Source: a bacterium (GTDB taxonomy: Bacteria > Verrucomicrobiota > Verrucomicrobiia > Limisphaerales > UBA11358). From it: a stretch of 64,000 bases of DNA. The stretch lies in NCBI GenBank assembly GCA_021813325.1, contig JAKALA010000002.1:116161-180160 (forward strand), in the 5' to 3' direction. This document shows positions 1-9,430 of the stretch, in pieces; within the stretch, counting starts at the first letter, position 1; each line of letters begins with the position of its first letter. Made by a program: the position numbers and the translations under genes. The notes under the pieces were generated by a model. That model had not been told where the DNA came from. It did no database searches and was given only the letters and a program-made list of their open reading frames with translations.

Positions 1-3000
1 CACGTTTTTGGGCGAGGTGCTCGCGGGCGGCGCCAAGGTGCCCCAGTAAGGCGCAAGGTGGCAGCGTGATTTTTACTTTTCCCGCCGGCGCGGACGGTTT
101 GGTGGCCGTCGCCTTGACCGGTTCCAGTTGGGTCAGTGCGCGGCAGCGTTCAACCACAGTGTTCGCGGTTTTCTGCCAGGAGCAGTTCAATTTCGCGTAA
201 TCGGCAGCCAATTGGCCGCGGCGATGTGATTCTTCGGGCTGGCTGAACGCTTCGCGCAGGGCTTGCTGCAACGCCGGCAGGCTGGGTTCCAAAAGCCAGC
301 CGGGGCTGGTCAATTTCATGCCGCTGATTTCATGGCCAAACACCTGTTTGACGGCAGGGATGCGCCAGCCGAAATCATCGCGCACAAAGTCATCCGTTGA
401 ACCGCCCGCCGTGACGATCACGGGCAAGCCGCAGGCCATCGCTTCCAGCGCGGGCAGGCCAAACCCTTCGCCGCGATACGGCAACACCAGACAATCGCAC
501 GCGGTGTAAAGACCGGGCAGGGCGTCGGGAGGAAGTTCCTCGTTGAGATACAAAATTTCCGGGGCGTTTGGTTGCGCTTGCGCGGCGCGGATTTTTTCCT
601 CGAACGTTTGCCCGGCATAAACACTGGCGCCGCCAAAATCTTTGATGACCAAGCAAACATCATCCGCGGCCGTGAACTGTTCCAAATAGGCCTTGAGCAA
701 CAAGTCTGGCCCTTTGCGGTAAATGGTGCCGCCGACAAACAGGAATTTGAATTTCTTGTTCGTGGCCAGTTTTATCGGCGCGGCCTGCGGATGAAATGAA
801 TCGGGATTGATGCCATTGGCCACCACCGCCACTTTTTGCGCGGGCACACCGGAATCCACGTAAACGCGGCGCACGTATTCGGATGGCACCCAAAATTCGT
901 CCACTTCAGCGGATTGCTGAACCCATTGGACGGGCAGGGAACCGAACTCCCACGGCTGAATCACCACCAGTTTGCCGCTGCGCGGACGGCGCCAATCCGG
1001 CGGCCAGGCGTGACGCACGGTGATTTCCGGCGTCGCCGGTTTATCTCCTGCGAGTTCTTTTGCCAGCGATTCCCAGCCAGCGGTCGCAGGCGCGCCATTG
1101 GGAACGCGTTGGAGCCGCAACCCGGCTGAATTTTTCAGAAGGGCGGAAGTCAGCTCGCGGTTGACATGCGACAGGCTGCCGCTGTCGAGGAAGGAACCTT
1201 CCCAAGAGAGCACCACTGCCTTGGCGGCAGATTCAGAACGCGATGCGCTGCCCGGCGACTTTAAAACGCTTTCGCTTGCGGGAATGAACTGCGGCTTGGC
1301 TGGCACGATGAATTGTTGCCGCTGGTCAAAGGATTTGCCCCAACGCGAAAAGAATATTTTGAGGTTCTCGTTGACGTGATTGAACCGTCCGGCGCTTTGG
1401 CCTTCCAGGTGATAAACCACGGCGCCGGGTTCGTAAACCACCTTGCGCCCGGCGGCGCGGGCGCGCAAACAAAGATCAATATCCTCAACCCCGTTCCGGT
1501 AAATCTCGTCAAAGCCCGCAAGTTTCAAGAACAGTTCACGCTCCATCAAGAGGCATGCGCCGGTCACCATGTCCAGTTCTCGACGCGAATTCACCTCGGA
1601 TGCGAACGGTGCCGAGTGGCGATAAGGATGATCGGGGAGACCGTTGATCCAGCCGATGCCGGCATGTTGAATCGTGTTGTCAGCGTAAAGCAGTTTGGCA
1701 CCGACGATGCCGGCATTGGTTTTGTCCGCAGCATTCAACAGAGCTTCGATCCAGCCGGCGGTCACTTTGGTGTCGTTGTTGAGAAACACCAGCCATTCCG
1801 CAGTGGCCGCCGCCGCCCCTTGATTGCAGGCGCGGGCAAAGCCTTCGTTCTGCGGATTGCGGATGACGCGGATTTGGCCGGCCTTTTCTAGTGAAGCCAA
1901 ATGCTCTTTCGTTCCATCCGTCGAAGCATTGTCCACCACGATGATTTCGCGGGTCACATCCGATGGAATTCGGGCCAGCGAATTGAGACAGCCTTGGGTC
2001 AGCGGCAGATTGTTAAAGACCGGGATGATGATCGAAACCAAGCTCGGTTTCGCAATCACCTCGCCAGGCAAAACCGCGACCGGGGTTGGGGGCGATTCGA
2101 TTTTGTCGGACGAATTAGGGGCCGGAATCTGGACCGGTTGCCGTGCGACATCAGAAATGATCGGGGTTCTGGCTTTGGGCTTGGGCTTCGGCTGGCGCTC
2201 CAACTTGGCCTCGGCAAGGAGGGTCTCGGCTTCTTTGATCGCAATGGGATCACAGCCGCTCCGCGCGATCAGCACCGCCTGTTCGAGCATGGTGCTTGCG
2301 AGCTGACCCTGGCCGTTTGCGACCAACACCCTGCCGATTTCCAGCAAGGTATGCTGCACAATGGCGGGATGCTGCGTGGTTTCGGCGGATTGTAGCACTT
2401 CGAGGAAGATGGCTTCGGCGGGTTTGTGCTGGCCGGCGACAAGGAGATCTTTTGCGATGCTGACCATGCGGTGATGCATCCGGAGCAGGTTTTCGTGGCC
2501 GGGATTTGGCTCGTTTTTTTCCGCCGGAAACAAAATCGCACCTTGCAGGCAATGTATCAGGCCCTGAAGCGGTGCGGGCACGGCGGACAAATAAGGCCGG
2601 AGACTTCGCTGATGGTTGGCATAGACCGGCGTGCTGCGAATCATGCTCTTGTCGGCAACCCGATACCAGAACAGCGCCTCGGGCAAGGTCTCCATGCGGC
2701 AGCCGTGGAGCGCCGCGCGGGCGTAAAACTCCCAGTCTTCGTGCGTAATGCCATAATCCTCGCTAAAGCCACCGAGACGTTCAAAGGTGGTGCGGCGTAT
2801 ACAGCCGTTAGCATCACCAAAACAATTGCGAAAAGCGCCGGTGCCGGCTGCCGGCCCAAGGAAAATCCAGCGCGCCACGGGTTTGGCGGCAGCGGGCGGC
2901 GGCTCCGTGCCGATGAACAAATCCATTGCCGAAGTGACAATTTCTGCGCCAGTTTTTTGGGCAGCCTGGACGAATGCGGAGAGCTGATGCGGCTTCGCAA

Positions 3001-5566
3001 TATTGTCGTCGTCCATGAAAACGATGAATTCGCCCCTCGCGTGGCGGGCAGCGGTGTTGCGGGCGGCTCCAAGGTAACGGTTCTCCTGGCGGATAATCTG
3101 CCAGTTACGCTGCTTGAATTCAGCCTCCAGGCTGGCGAGGAATTTTAGGGCTTCCGGCTTGGTGCTGCCATCGTCCACTAGCACAACTTCAAAATTCGGA
3201 TAATCCTGTGCCCGCAAGGAAGCAAGCGCCTGAGTGAGCAGTTCCGGGCGGTTGAAATGGATCAGACACACGCTGACTAGCGGTAGAGGGTCGTTCGGCA
3301 CCAGCGGCTCGGGAGCGGATTGCGTCGCCCACGTCTGATGCCATTGCAGCCATGCTTGAATCGGGGCAGACGTATTAACCGGGCGCGCCGGAGCGACGGG
3401 ATGCTTTAGTGTGGCCAGCAGCGCGGTCACGAGTGCGGCGGCAGTGCCGGAATTGAAAACCTGCCGGTGTTCGGCAGGCGCTATCAGCTCGGCCAGGCCG
3501 CCGCCGGAAACAGCGAGAAAAGGCACACCCAGCGACAGGCAGCGGCGCGCGATCAACGGCGAGTTTTCCGTGGGCGAGGGCAAGATTGAGAGCCGGCCTT
3601 CGCCCTTCAGATACTCGTTGAGTTTGGCGGGTGGAGCCTGAATCAGTTGCCATTTGACCGTCCACTGGCGGGTGCGGTCATACAGATATTCTAAGGCCCG
3701 AGGGCCTCTGGCAGTGGTCAAATCATCGGCAAATGTTATGGTGATTTTACGCAGCGCGTCCGGCCCAAGCCGTTCCAGTGCATCGCAGAACGTGGCTAGT
3801 CCGGGACACTTGCCAAGCGGGCCAAGATAGACAAGTTCACCTACGCGGGTTAGCAGAGCGGGTGTTTCATCAGGTGAGAAAAGTGGATTTGGCCGCCACT
3901 GCCGCTCTGCCGGCAGATCCCAGTTCTGCCGTTCCAGCCATCCCCGCAGGTATTGGGTGGTGGTGACGAGCGCATCAGCCCGGCGAAAGCATTCCTGCTC
4001 CAGAAAATCGAGTTCCAGTTCGTAAGGGTTGTTGACAAAGGCATGGCTGGCTTGTCGACGCCAGACGCGGGGACCGTGGGCGTTCAGGCAGAAACGGGTG
4101 CGCACAAATGCTGTGCCTTGTTTTTTAGCCAGCAGGCAGTAAAAACCGATGCCGTGCGTTTCAGGGATATGCACCACATCAAACGACTGGCCGAGCAGCC
4201 AGAGATAGGTTTCATAGGCGCGGGTGCAAGCTTCAGTGGACTCCACCGGCACCTGTATGCTGTTCGGCAAGGGCACATATTCTATCCCACATTCGGAAAA
4301 ATATTTTCGCCAATGGCTGACGGAAAGGCCACTGCCGTATTGCGCTTCCGTGTGAAGCAAAGTGACATGGTGGCCGACTTGCGCGAATGTTTTAGCAAGC
4401 TCGACCTGGGCGGAACCGGCATCACCGTGGATGCCTTCGCCAGCGACATCGGGCGTAACCACGCACAGGGATAGTGGCCGGCTGGCAGATGCGACCATCG
4501 TCTTGGTTGGAAAGTAACGGGCGGCGGAGGGAAGCCAGCGGGTCGTTGGTGTGCTTAATTGCGCCAGCAAGGGCCGCAGTGCGTTGCTCAGGCGGCAACG
4601 CGTCGTCAAGGTTTCGTAGCCGTGCTCGATAATGTGTTGGGCCTCGGCCTGTCCGGCTGCCGAGCCGAGGAAATATTCAATGCGGTCTGGAATCTCGTCG
4701 AGCGGTGCTTCCACATAGTCAAGGTTCGCCCCAAATGGCGGGGCAATGCTGCACGGTTCGCTGATGACCAGCGTGCGCTGGGCGATGCCCAGCAGGACAA
4801 TTCGGTGCCATTCAAAATACTGGTCCACACCGTGGTGTAAGTTAAGGAGGATTTTGCTTCGCTGCGAGAGCCCCACCGAGGTCAGCGTGTTCATGTTGGT
4901 GGTCTGGCCGGGAATCATCGGCCGCGTGGCCGCAGGCTTGTGGAAAAAACAGTGATGGTTTTTCAGCCGGGCGGCGTGACGGGCAAAGTATTTCTCGCGG
5001 CGCGGCGAGCCATGCCCCAAGAAAAGCAGATCAATCGGGCGGCGGGCAAACCTCTGGTCGAATCCGGAAAAGTCGCGCACCGCAGCCGGCAGCGCGCGGA
5101 TTTCTTCAATGAGGGGCATTTGCTCCACCGGCTGCAGCAAAGGGGAGTTGGAAACGTGGCCGAGCGGAAGATAATGGCACGGATAACCGCGTTTGCAGAT
5201 TCGAAGCGTTGAGTCAAAATCAATATCCCAAATGGCGAAGGCGCGTTCAAAGTGCCGCACCGATAGGGAAAGCCAGTAGGAGGAGGGCTGTTCGGTGTTA
5301 AACAGGATAAGGTTTGATGGCCACTTCTGGGAAACCAGATTTTTACCCACGCCCAGTTCGAAAAACTCATGAGGCGCGATTACGAGATGCCAATTGGCTT
5401 TTGGCGCAAAGCCGTCCCGCTCGTTCCGAAATTCAACGGTTAGCCCGAGTTCCCTAAGCCCGGCCCCGATCAAATCGCGAATTTCGTGAAAAAAATAATT
5501 TCCCTGCGAGCTGGTATATAACACAAATCGGTCGGGCCGGGGCACGGAGGACAGGTTTTTGCACAT
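1..5566 (-). CDS. Giant multidomain glycosyltransferase, partial (runs off left edge)
   Basis: One reading frame stays open from an ATG at 5566 to the window edge, at least 1855 residues, so the C-terminus is missing. Domains I read, with rough residues: an N-terminal CgeB-like glycosyltransferase (1-360, LLFLGHG near 178); a GT4-like domain (about 364-730, starting CVVTPDVAG and containing SGGGLAELI); a GT2 domain (about 759-975, VSVCLIHFNRPELL, acidic motif MDDDN); a helical TPR-like linker (1025-1120); a second GT2 domain (about 1174-1400, VSIIIPVFNN, FLNNDT); and a second GT4-like domain (about 1444-1780, FVGGTIYRKGPDLLLKAY, EGFGLPALEAM). These families transfer nucleotide-activated sugars. 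The gene starts 23 bases after the acetyltransferase/methyltransferase fusion, so the two are probably cotranscribed. Position beside fliW, csrA and flgL suggests flagellin or surface-glycan modification; this is inference. A weak GAGG sits 12 bases before the ATG. Confidence 0.85.
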   Translation of the reverse strand, partial: MCKNLSSVPRPDRFVLYTSSQGNYFFHEIRDLIGAGLRELGLTVEFRNERDGFAPKANWHLVIAPHEFFELGVGKNLVSQKWPSNLILFNTEQPSSYWLSLSVRHFERAFAIWDIDFDSTLRICKRGYPCHYLPLGHVSNSPLLQPVEQMPLIEEIRALPAAVRDFSGFDQRFARRPIDLLFLGHGSPRREKYFARHAARLKNHHCFFHKPAATRPMIPGQTTNMNTLTSVGLSQRSKILLNLHHGVDQYFEWHRIVLLGIAQRTLVISEPCSIAPPFGANLDYVEAPLDEIPDRIEYFLGSAAGQAEAQHIIEHGYETLTTRCRLSNALRPLLAQLSTPTTRWLPSAARYFPTKTMVASASRPLSLCVVTPDVAGEGIHGDAGSAQVELAKTFAQVGHHVTLLHTEAQYGSGLSVSHWRKYFSECGIEYVPLPNSIQVPVESTEACTRAYETYLWLLGQSFDVVHIPETHGIGFYCLLAKKQGTAFVRTRFCLNAHGPRVWRRQASHAFVNNPYELELDFLEQECFRRADALVTTTQYLRGWLERQNWDLPAERQWRPNPLFSPDETPALLTRVGELVYLGPLGKCPGLATFCDALERLGPDALRKITITFADDLTTARGPRALEYLYDRTRQWTVKWQLIQAPPAKLNEYLKGEGRLSILPSPTENSPLIARRCLSLGVPFLAVSGGGLAELIAPAEHRQVFNSGTAAALVTALLATLKHPVAPARPVNTSAPIQAWLQWHQTWATQSAPEPLVPNDPLPLVSVCLIHFNRPELLTQALASLRAQDYPNFEVVLVDDGSTKPEALKFLASLEAEFKQRNWQIIRQENRYLGAARNTAARHARGEFIVFMDDDNIAKPHQLSAFVQAAQKTGAEIVTSAMDLFIGTEPPPAAAKPVARWIFLGPAAGTGAFRNCFGDANGCIRRTTFERLGGFSEDYGITHEDWEFYARAALHGCRMETLPEALFWYRVADKSMIRSTPVYANHQRSLRPYLSAVPAPLQGLIHCLQGAILFPAEKNEPNPGHENLLRMHHRMVSIAKDLLVAGQHKPAEAIFLEVLQSAETTQHPAIVQHTLLEIGRVLVANGQGQLASTMLEQAVLIARSGCDPIAIKEAETLLAEAKLERQPKPKPKARTPIISDVARQPVQIPAPNSSDKIESPPTPVAVLPGEVIAKPSLVSIIIPVFNNLPLTQGCLNSLARIPSDVTREIIVVDNASTDGTKEHLASLEKAGQIRVIRNPQNEGFARACNQGAAAATAEWLVFLNNDTKVTAGWIEALLNAADKTNAGIVGAKLLYADNTIQHAGIGWINGLPDHPYRHSAPFASEVNSRRELDMVTGACLLMERELFLKLAGFDEIYRNGVEDIDLCLRARAAGRKVVYEPGAVVYHLEGQSAGRFNHVNENLKIFFSRWGKSFDQRQQFIVPAKPQFIPASESVLKSPGSASRSESAAKAVVLSWEGSFLDSGSLSHVNRELTSALLKNSAGLRLQRVPNGAPATAGWESLAKELAGDKPATPEITVRHAWPPDWRRPRSGKLVVIQPWEFGSLPVQWVQQSAEVDEFWVPSEYVRRVYVDSGVPAQKVAVVANGINPDSFHPQAAPIKLATNKKFKFLFVGGTIYRKGPDLLLKAYLEQFTAADDVCLVIKDFGGASVYAGQTFEEKIRAAQAQPNAPEILYLNEELPPDALPGLYTACDCLVLPYRGEGFGLPALEAMACGLPVIVTAGGSTDDFVRDDFGWRIPAVKQVFGHEISGMKLTSPGWLLEPSLPALQQALREAFSQPEESHRRGQLAADYAKLNCSWQKTANTVVERCRALTQLEPVKATATKPSAPAGKVKITLPPCALLGHLGAAREHLAQKR

Positions 5567-5589
5567 AACATTGAAATTCCTCGTAATAA

Positions 5590-8304
5590 TCAAACAAACA
5601 GGTCCGGCGGCGCTTGCTTTTGCAGGCAGACGACATCCTGATGGTTGTCCCAGCCTTTTTCGTGGTAGGTGATCAGTTTTAAATCCGGCAGGGCAACCAA
5701 CTGTGATAGCACATAAGCCGGGTTGCAAAGACTGATCCCGTAGCCGGACGCGCCGGGGTAGTCGGCATAGCCAAAACCTGACTGATAATATTCCTGGAGC
5801 AGTGCCGCCACATCAGGATCCTGCAGTCCATATCGGTATCGGCCGGTGGCCAGCGAACGCTCGACCCACCGGCCATGCAGGGTGAATACAATCAGCCCGT
5901 TGGGATTGACCAATGAATTGAATAGGCGGATAAAATCAGCACACGCTTCGGCATGTAGATGCGTCAGGAGCGACCCGGACCAGATGAGGTCGAATTTGCC
6001 TTGCAAAGGGATCTGGTTCACTTCCACTTTGGAATAAACCGGCTGCGCGTAAAACGTCTGCGCGCAAAAATCCACCGCGCCGGAGTTTAGATCGCAGGCC
6101 GTGAAGTGTGCCTCGGGAAAAGCCGCCTTGAAATGGCGCATCACCCGGCCGTGACCGCAGGGCAAATCCAGGATGCTCCGCACACTGGTTTTCGGCTTCC
6201 CGGCGGCTCGCAGGGCGCTTTCGATGCAATGCAGGGCGGATTTCCCGACATTAATGTAATGGGCCATGTCGCCAGTGAACATTTCGTCACCCGTGCCGAT
6301 TGTTTGAATCACGCCGGTGGCATCAGTGGTGCCACGCTCAGAATTCGTGGTTTCGGCTTTGGTGCCGACGGAGGGAGCGACGGGGCGGGCGCGACCGAAA
6401 TCAGCAGCGACGGTGGCAACGTCGGCTGGCTTTATTTTGCGGAGCGCCACATCATGATAGGTCCATTGGTGCAGCCCCAGGTAAATGATCTCAAAACCGT
6501 GCTCCAGGCAAAATTCATTCACCGCGCGATAAACGCCATATGTGGTCTTTTCCAGCGGCGAGTAAATTGTGTAGTCATTGCAGACAATCCAGCCGTCGGC
6601 TTTAATTTTTTTGGCCGCCTGTTCCAAATCGCGCCTGGCCCCTTCGTAGGAATGATTCCCGTCGATATATATGAAATCGAAAGACTCATCGGACGCCTTT
6701 GCCAGTAAGGATGACGAGTCGCCCTCGTGCAGTTCGACTGTGCCCTGTTGAATCGCTTCCTGAAAATAAGCGAGGTCAAACGGGGTGAAGTCTAGGTCAT
6801 AGATGTGCAACTTGGCCGGTTCCGTGACCGAGAGAATCTGCTTGGCAAAATTTCCCGTCTGCGTTCCGATTTCGGCGCATACTCCACCTTTGGGCAGCAG
6901 CGCGAGAATGTCTTTCCGGCGAGGCACGACGCGGCTGTTTCTTAAATGGAGATCGGTCAGCAACGGCGGTTTTACCTCGGCAAAAAATTTACAACCGGCA
7001 GTCAGAAAATTCCAGACATGCTGACGGGCTTGGCGCTTGGCCTGGGCATTGAGGGCGAACCCCGCTCCATTCAAAAATGCGGACTGGACGGAGCCGTTGG
7101 CGTTTATTGTCATTGGAGGCTGAATGCAGGCTCCCGGCGCTGGATGATCGTTGTGGGCACAGGTGTTTCGGGATACTGCCGGAATTTCCACGGCTCGAAC
7201 CGGCTTCGCTGACGGGGGGCGGAGTTGGTCGTCCGCCCAGGCGCGTTCCAGCGCGTCAAAATCCGAACTACACAGCAAAGCCATATGGCGGTTGATCATT
7301 TCCGGCGGCCAGTCCCACCACTGGGTTTTTTCGAGGATCGCAATTTCCGAGTCGGAAAATCGTTTTCGGATGGGGCGGGCGGGAGTTCCGGCGACAAGCG
7401 TATAGGGTTCGACGGATTTGTTGACGAGCGAACAAGCGCCAATCACAGCACCATTGCCAATCGAGATGCCCTTGAAAAGTTTGACATTGTATCCGATCCA
7501 CACGTCGTTGCCAATGGTGATGTCGCCTCGACTCTTGTTGCTGCCATAGCAGGCCGCCTGCGGATATGGAATCCCGCTCGTCCCCGGCCAGCGCCGGCGG
7601 TTTGCGTCATCAAGAAACGGATACATAGTCATCCATTCACTGTGATGATCATATCCTATGATCGTGAGATCCGTGGCAATGGAACAAAACTTGCCAATGC
7701 GGAGGTGAGTCAGCGCGCCGCTCGGGTTGCTGATCTTGGAGTCGTGAATGTAACTGTAGTTGCCGAGCGTGAGAGTCAGTCCGGGGTCAAGGCGGACCGC
7801 ACTCGCCACTGGCTCGGTTGGTGTGGAACATGTTTTGGTGTTTTGCGGAGATGCAGGCAATCGACTCGGGTTATTCGCAAACGTCCGCTGTGGGCTGGCG
7901 GGTGATGGTGCGGCCGGAATTTTGACATGTGGATTGAGGGTGCGCAAAACGGTGGCGGCCTCTGTATTGGCGGGATCCAGACCAAGGGCTCGGTAGGCAT
8001 TGAACTCGGCCTCCATGGCATTGCCGACATCCACATGCAACCGGGCCAAGCCGGAAAACGCGGAGGCGCAGGATGGATTAAACCTTAAAGCCTCAGAAAA
8101 ATCGCCCCGGGCGGCAGCGAAGTCTTTTTGTAATAATTTTATTCGTCCACGTTGGCAGAGAATTGCAACATCGTTTGGAGCGAGGTTTATCACCCGGTTG
8201 AGTGTCACCAAGGCGCTGGAATAATCTGCTTGAGTGATAAAGTGTTGGCATGATTCCAACGCCTGCTGAACCACGTCTAGGCTGGGTGGAGCGGTGTTTG
8301 GCAT
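5590..8304 (-). CDS. TPR / hexapeptide acetyltransferase / double methyltransferase fusion
   Basis: A 904-residue protein with four modules. Residues 1-130 are TPR-like helices. Residues about 175-340 form a left-handed beta-helix acetyltransferase of the xenobiotic/CatB type, with hexapeptide turns such as DITIGNDVWIGYNV and the closing VAGTPARPI. Residues about 470-620 are a class I SAM methyltransferase (AEIGTQTGNFAKQIL, then DFIYIDGNHSYEG, as in the Methyltransf_24 family). Residues about 705-890 are a second SAM methyltransferase (ILDLPCGHGRVMRHF). It likely adds acetyl and methyl groups to sugars, and with the downstream glycosyltransferase would make a decorated glycan. Substrate and target are unknown. 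No Shine-Dalgarno sequence is evident. A strong hairpin lies in the 154-base gap to csrA. Confidence 0.85.
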   Translation of the reverse strand: MPNTAPPSLDVVQQALESCQHFITQADYSSALVTLNRVINLAPNDVAILCQRGRIKLLQKDFAAARGDFSEALRFNPSCASAFSGLARLHVDVGNAMEAEFNAYRALGLDPANTEAATVLRTLNPHVKIPAAPSPASPQRTFANNPSRLPASPQNTKTCSTPTEPVASAVRLDPGLTLTLGNYSYIHDSKISNPSGALTHLRIGKFCSIATDLTIIGYDHHSEWMTMYPFLDDANRRRWPGTSGIPYPQAACYGSNKSRGDITIGNDVWIGYNVKLFKGISIGNGAVIGACSLVNKSVEPYTLVAGTPARPIRKRFSDSEIAILEKTQWWDWPPEMINRHMALLCSSDFDALERAWADDQLRPPSAKPVRAVEIPAVSRNTCAHNDHPAPGACIQPPMTINANGSVQSAFLNGAGFALNAQAKRQARQHVWNFLTAGCKFFAEVKPPLLTDLHLRNSRVVPRRKDILALLPKGGVCAEIGTQTGNFAKQILSVTEPAKLHIYDLDFTPFDLAYFQEAIQQGTVELHEGDSSSLLAKASDESFDFIYIDGNHSYEGARRDLEQAAKKIKADGWIVCNDYTIYSPLEKTTYGVYRAVNEFCLEHGFEIIYLGLHQWTYHDVALRKIKPADVATVAADFGRARPVAPSVGTKAETTNSERGTTDATGVIQTIGTGDEMFTGDMAHYINVGKSALHCIESALRAAGKPKTSVRSILDLPCGHGRVMRHFKAAFPEAHFTACDLNSGAVDFCAQTFYAQPVYSKVEVNQIPLQGKFDLIWSGSLLTHLHAEACADFIRLFNSLVNPNGLIVFTLHGRWVERSLATGRYRYGLQDPDVAALLQEYYQSGFGYADYPGASGYGISLCNPAYVLSQLVALPDLKLITYHEKGWDNHQDVVCLQKQAPPDLFV

Positions 8305-8351
8305 TGCAGCTACTCAATTGTTGTCGTGGATGCAAACCGTTTAATGACCGA

Positions 8352-8374
8352 GCGGGCCGGGATAACCGGCCCGC
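8352..8374. repeat. Perfect 9-bp GC hairpin between csrA and the glycan-modification genes
   Basis: GCGGGCCGG (8352-8360), loop GATAA, CCGGCCCGC (8366-8374). The stem is perfect and all G/C. No T-run follows on either strand, so it is not a textbook intrinsic terminator. It could attenuate transcription or protect RNA ends between csrA and the downstream genes. Confidence 0.6.
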
Positions 8375-8458
8375 CCGGGGAAGGAGCCAGCGGTTTCTCG
8401 CCGAATTTAGCGACCGACGATAATCACTGGACAACGGTTGCGGCTTGCGCCGCGAAAA

Positions 8459-8776
8459 TCATTTGCCATCCGCACTGTATGCTTTTTGCAACCCTGGCTT
8501 TTTGCCATCGCGCAATACCGGTTGCCCGGCAGGGCCAGCCTGCTTGAGGGCGAGGGCGCTGCCATTCAACTTGGGCAGCGCGGTGGCCCTCTGCTGGGTC
8601 AATGCCTGCTGGTTGTTGCGCTGGATTTCTTCGTAAACTTCCTTCCGATGCACCGGCACATCCAGCGGCGCTTCGATCCCCACTTTGACGATGTCGCCTT
8701 CCACCCGCACCACTTTCACGTGAATGCGACCGTCGATCACAATGCTTTCACCGGATTTTCTCGAGAGAATGAGCAT
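8459..8776 (-). CDS. csrA: Carbon storage regulator CsrA, with C-terminal extension
   Basis: 105 residues. The first 60 are a typical CsrA: MLILSRKSGESIVID at the start, then VRVEGDIVKVGIEAP and the VHRKEVYEEI helix. CsrA dimers bind GGA motifs in mRNA leaders and block or modulate translation. Residues after about 62 form a Gln/Ala/Gly-rich tail absent from the usual 60-75 residue proteins. The gene starts 11 bases after fliW, the standard pairing in which FliW binds CsrA and frees flagellin translation. The tail is of unknown use and might affect FliW binding (inference). Confidence 0.95.
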   Translation of the reverse strand: MLILSRKSGESIVIDGRIHVKVVRVEGDIVKVGIEAPLDVPVHRKEVYEEIQRNNQQALTQQRATALPKLNGSALALKQAGPAGQPVLRDGKKPGLQKAYSADGK

Positions 8777-8787
8777 AGGAGGACTGG

Positions 8788-9228
8788 TTATTGGGCGTTT
8801 TCTGCGACGGGTAGGGGATGTTGCACCGAAAAGTCACTGGCATTGGCCAGAATGACCTGTTTACCGATGTGGGTGCGGCGGTTGATGACAATCGGGCTTT
8901 TTAAATTGACGGTGGCTTGGTTCGGGCTGTGAATGGTCACGATGTTCAGCAGCCGGGCGTCGCGCGGATCATCCAATCCCAGAAAATCCACGTCGGATTG
9001 CGGAATGTCGGGCTGATACTCGGGCATGACCAGGAAAGGATCGATGACAATGAACGCGAGGGAGGCGTTGGCCTCCACCTGTAACCAGGCGAATGGCTCC
9101 TCTTCGGGGTTGGCGAGCAGGACGTATTCTTTGATCTGCTCAAAACCCAGAATGCCCATGGGCAACCGCACCTTGTTATTCAGGGGCGCGGCGGGTTTTT
9201 CCATTTCGATCATTTCAGCGCATTTCAT
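8788..9228 (-). CDS. fliW: Flagellar assembly factor FliW
   Basis: 146 residues matching FliW: VRLPMGILGFEQIKEYVLL near the N-terminus, then PFAWLQVEANASLAFIVIDP, and NLKSPIVINRRTHIGKQVIL near the C-terminus. FliW is a cytoplasmic antagonist of CsrA and a partner of flagellin; together they form a homeostatic switch for flagellin synthesis. csrA follows directly. A sigma-54 type element lies 21 bases upstream of the ATG, placing fliW-csrA among regulator-activated flagellar genes. The first eight residues (MKCAEMIE) contain alternative ATGs, so the exact start is uncertain by a few codons. Confidence 0.95.
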   Translation of the reverse strand: MKCAEMIEMEKPAAPLNNKVRLPMGILGFEQIKEYVLLANPEEEPFAWLQVEANASLAFIVIDPFLVMPEYQPDIPQSDVDFLGLDDPRDARLLNIVTIHSPNQATVNLKSPIVINRRTHIGKQVILANASDFSVQHPLPVAENAQ

Positions 9229-9248
9229 GTTAGTTGTATGGGATGTTT

Positions 9249-9264
9249 AGCAGCGTCTGTGCCA
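9249..9264 (-). promoter_or_regulatory. Sigma-54 type promoter of fliW-csrA
   Basis: On the minus strand the site reads TGGCACAGACGCTGCT, followed by AAAC. GG and GC are separated by exactly ten bases, as sigma-54 -24/-12 elements require. The GC is 21 bases from the fliW ATG, predicting a leader of about ten bases. It shares the TGCTAAAC end with the sites before flgF and flgB. Confidence 0.75.
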
Positions 9265-9430
9265 TGCCCGGTGAAACTTGCCGGGAGGTCGGAAAGGCGG
9301 AAAAAATTGGTTGTTTTGACCTGGTTTCACCGCGCCAAAGTCCGCCGCCCGGCAAATTCCGCTGGGGGCTGGGAGAAAATTGCCTCGTAAACGCTGTTTT
9401 GGGGGAATGGCGCATGGAACCGGCAACTGT

